A program made the translations under genes and the position numbers. DNA of 64,000 nucleotides from Klenkia brasiliensis (lineage in GTDB: Bacteria > Actinomycetota > Actinomycetes > Mycobacteriales > Geodermatophilaceae). The first letter of the stretch is position 1. Every line of letters starts with the position of its first letter. The notes under the pieces are model-generated. The model saw only the letters and a program-made list of their open reading frames with translations, searched no databases and had not been told where the DNA came from. Below are positions 63,208 to 64,000 of this stretch, piece after piece. The stretch lies in NCBI RefSeq assembly GCF_900100695.1, contig NZ_FNCF01000004.1, forward strand, positions 310,001 to 374,000, read 5' to 3'.

Positions 63208-64000
63208 GTGCGGTCGCGGTCGTCGTCCTCGCTGGTCGCGCTGCTGGCCGCCGTCCTGGTGGGCGCGGTCGCGGGTCCCGCGGCGGCCGCCCCGAGCGAG
63301 CAGCCCGGGGGCACCACCGGCGTGCTGGACAGCGCCGAGCTGACCGCGCTGCAGGACCAGGCGGCCTCGGTCCAGGGTGACCTGCAGGAACGGCAGTCCG
63401 CCGTCACCGCCGCCCAGGACCAGCTGGCCCAGGCCCAGCAGGCCGCCGACGCCGCCGCGGCCGAGGTCGCCGACGCGCAGGCCGTGCTGGACCAGGCCCG
63501 GGTCGGGGTCTCCCGCTACGCGGCCGCGGTCTACCGCGACGGCGGCGCACCCACGGCGCTGTCCCTGCTGCTGGAGGGCGGCGACCCCGGGGACGTGGTC
63601 TCCGCGATGGGCTACCTGGAGGCCGTCGACGCGGAGAACGACGCGGTGCTGCAGGCCGCCGAGGACCGGCGGCGGCAGGCCCAGGCGCAGCAGGACGCCG
63701 CGTCGGCCGCGGTCGCCGACCGGCAGGCGCAGGCCGACGCCGTCGCCGCGCAGGTCGGGGACCTCGAGGCCGCGGCGACCGCCGTCACCGACCAGCTCGA
63801 GGGCGCGCTCGGCGCGGTCGACCGGCAGCTGGCCCAGCTGCAGGCCGAGCAGGTGCAGGTCAACCAGCAGACCGCCGCCGCCTGGCAGTCCTACGTCGAC
63901 CAGCTGACCGCCGCCGGGGTCGGCCCGCCGGCGGCCGCGGCGCTGCGCGACCCGGCGGCGGGGCTGCCCGCGGGACTGGTCCCGGTGGGCGGGTCCACCG
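63208..64000 (+). CDS. Coiled-coil secreted cell-wall protein, probably NlpC/P60 hydrolase (partial)
   Basis: Starting at GTG 63208 (GGGGAGG 6 nt upstream), the protein begins with a signal peptide (SSLVALLAAVLVGAVAGPAAA) and then a long Gln/Ala/Asp coiled coil (about 45-245; LTALQDQAASVQGDLQERQS, QAEQVQVNQQTAAAW). The window ends at about residue 264, before any catalytic domain. In mycobacteria the gene at this position (Rv2190c) is a RipC-like NlpC/P60 endopeptidase with the same architecture, so a peptidoglycan hydrolase is expected, not seen. Earlier in-frame GTGs exist at 63115, but the signal peptide and RBS favour 63208. Confidence 0.8.
   Translation, partial: MRSRSSSSLVALLAAVLVGAVAGPAAAAPSEQPGGTTGVLDSAELTALQDQAASVQGDLQERQSAVTAAQDQLAQAQQAADAAAAEVADAQAVLDQARVGVSRYAAAVYRDGGAPTALSLLLEGGDPGDVVSAMGYLEAVDAENDAVLQAAEDRRRQAQAQQDAASAAVADRQAQADAVAAQVGDLEAAATAVTDQLEGALGAVDRQLAQLQAEQVQVNQQTAAAWQSYVDQLTAAGVGPPAAAALRDPAAGLPAGLVPVGGST

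Overview
The window is a very GC-rich (roughly three quarters G+C by eye), gene-dense actinobacterial chromosome segment with about 67 genes and almost no mobile DNA. Markers of the group are DivIVA-domain proteins, F420-dependent oxidoreductases, an actinobacterial bcc-aa3 respiratory supercomplex (qcrCAB, ctaC/E/F), DUF3043/DUF4191/DUF4235 proteins and many GTG and leaderless starts. From 11 kb to the right end the gene content and neighbourhoods largely match the Mycobacterium tuberculosis Rv2190c to Rv2225 region (recalled from knowledge, not searched). The Tad pilus cluster, the chemoreceptor and the codon use suggest a motile, Geodermatophilaceae-like genus such as Blastococcus, Geodermatophilus or Modestobacter; that placement is inference.

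Layout. 1-5.5 kb: end of a Tad/Flp pilus operon (cpaB, tadZ/cpaE, tadA, tadB, tadC) with overlapping start/stop codons. 5.5-11 kb: small genes (thioesterase, ChaB-like, M24 peptidase, diguanylate cyclase, F420H2:NADP oxidoreductase, double DivIVA-domain protein) and an exported repeat protein. 11-25 kb: panB, an L,D-transpeptidase lipoprotein, glnA2, an amidotransferase and glnE, a flavin monooxygenase, a CDGSH / haem-oxygenase-like / Cys-rich trio, a frameshifted chemoreceptor, then glnA1 and an RDD protein. 25-45 kb: lipoate and 2-oxoacid metabolism (lipA, lipB, sucB/dlaT, lpdA), with leuS behind a leucine attenuator, a Ser/Thr kinase, pepA and gcvT. 45-52 kb: BrkB protein, a holin-like/DUF3618/DUF4235 operon, aldo/keto reductase, DUF3043, an IscA-type Fe-S protein, asnB. 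52-59 kb: cytochrome oxidase and bc1 genes (ctaC, ctaF, qcrB, qcrA, qcrC, ctaE). 59-64 kb: a receiver protein coupled to trpD, a RAM-domain regulator behind a DEDDh/GIY-YIG nuclease, and the start of a coiled-coil cell-wall hydrolase.

Themes. Nitrogen: glnA1, glnA2 and glnE lie close together, and glnA1 carries a four-half-site GlnR box and the Tyr406 adenylylation site that GlnE would modify. Lipoate: lipA and lipB supply the cofactor to the two-lipoyl E2 (sucB), re-oxidised by lpdA. Respiration: the bc1 and aa3 genes form one block.

The most interesting signals are: a complete attenuator upstream of leuS (leaderless 11-codon peptide with three consecutive Leu codons, protector hairpin, alternative antiterminator, terminator with six T); a GlnR box at glnA1; a one-base frameshift in a chemoreceptor; a secreted low-complexity protein with 45-bp repeats; a diiron/Fe-S/Cys-rich three-gene module; and a recurrent TAnnnT-N6/7-start architecture. 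No tRNA, rRNA, CRISPR array, insertion sequence or prophage was seen. The only gene-poor stretch above 300 bp is about 54130-54800.
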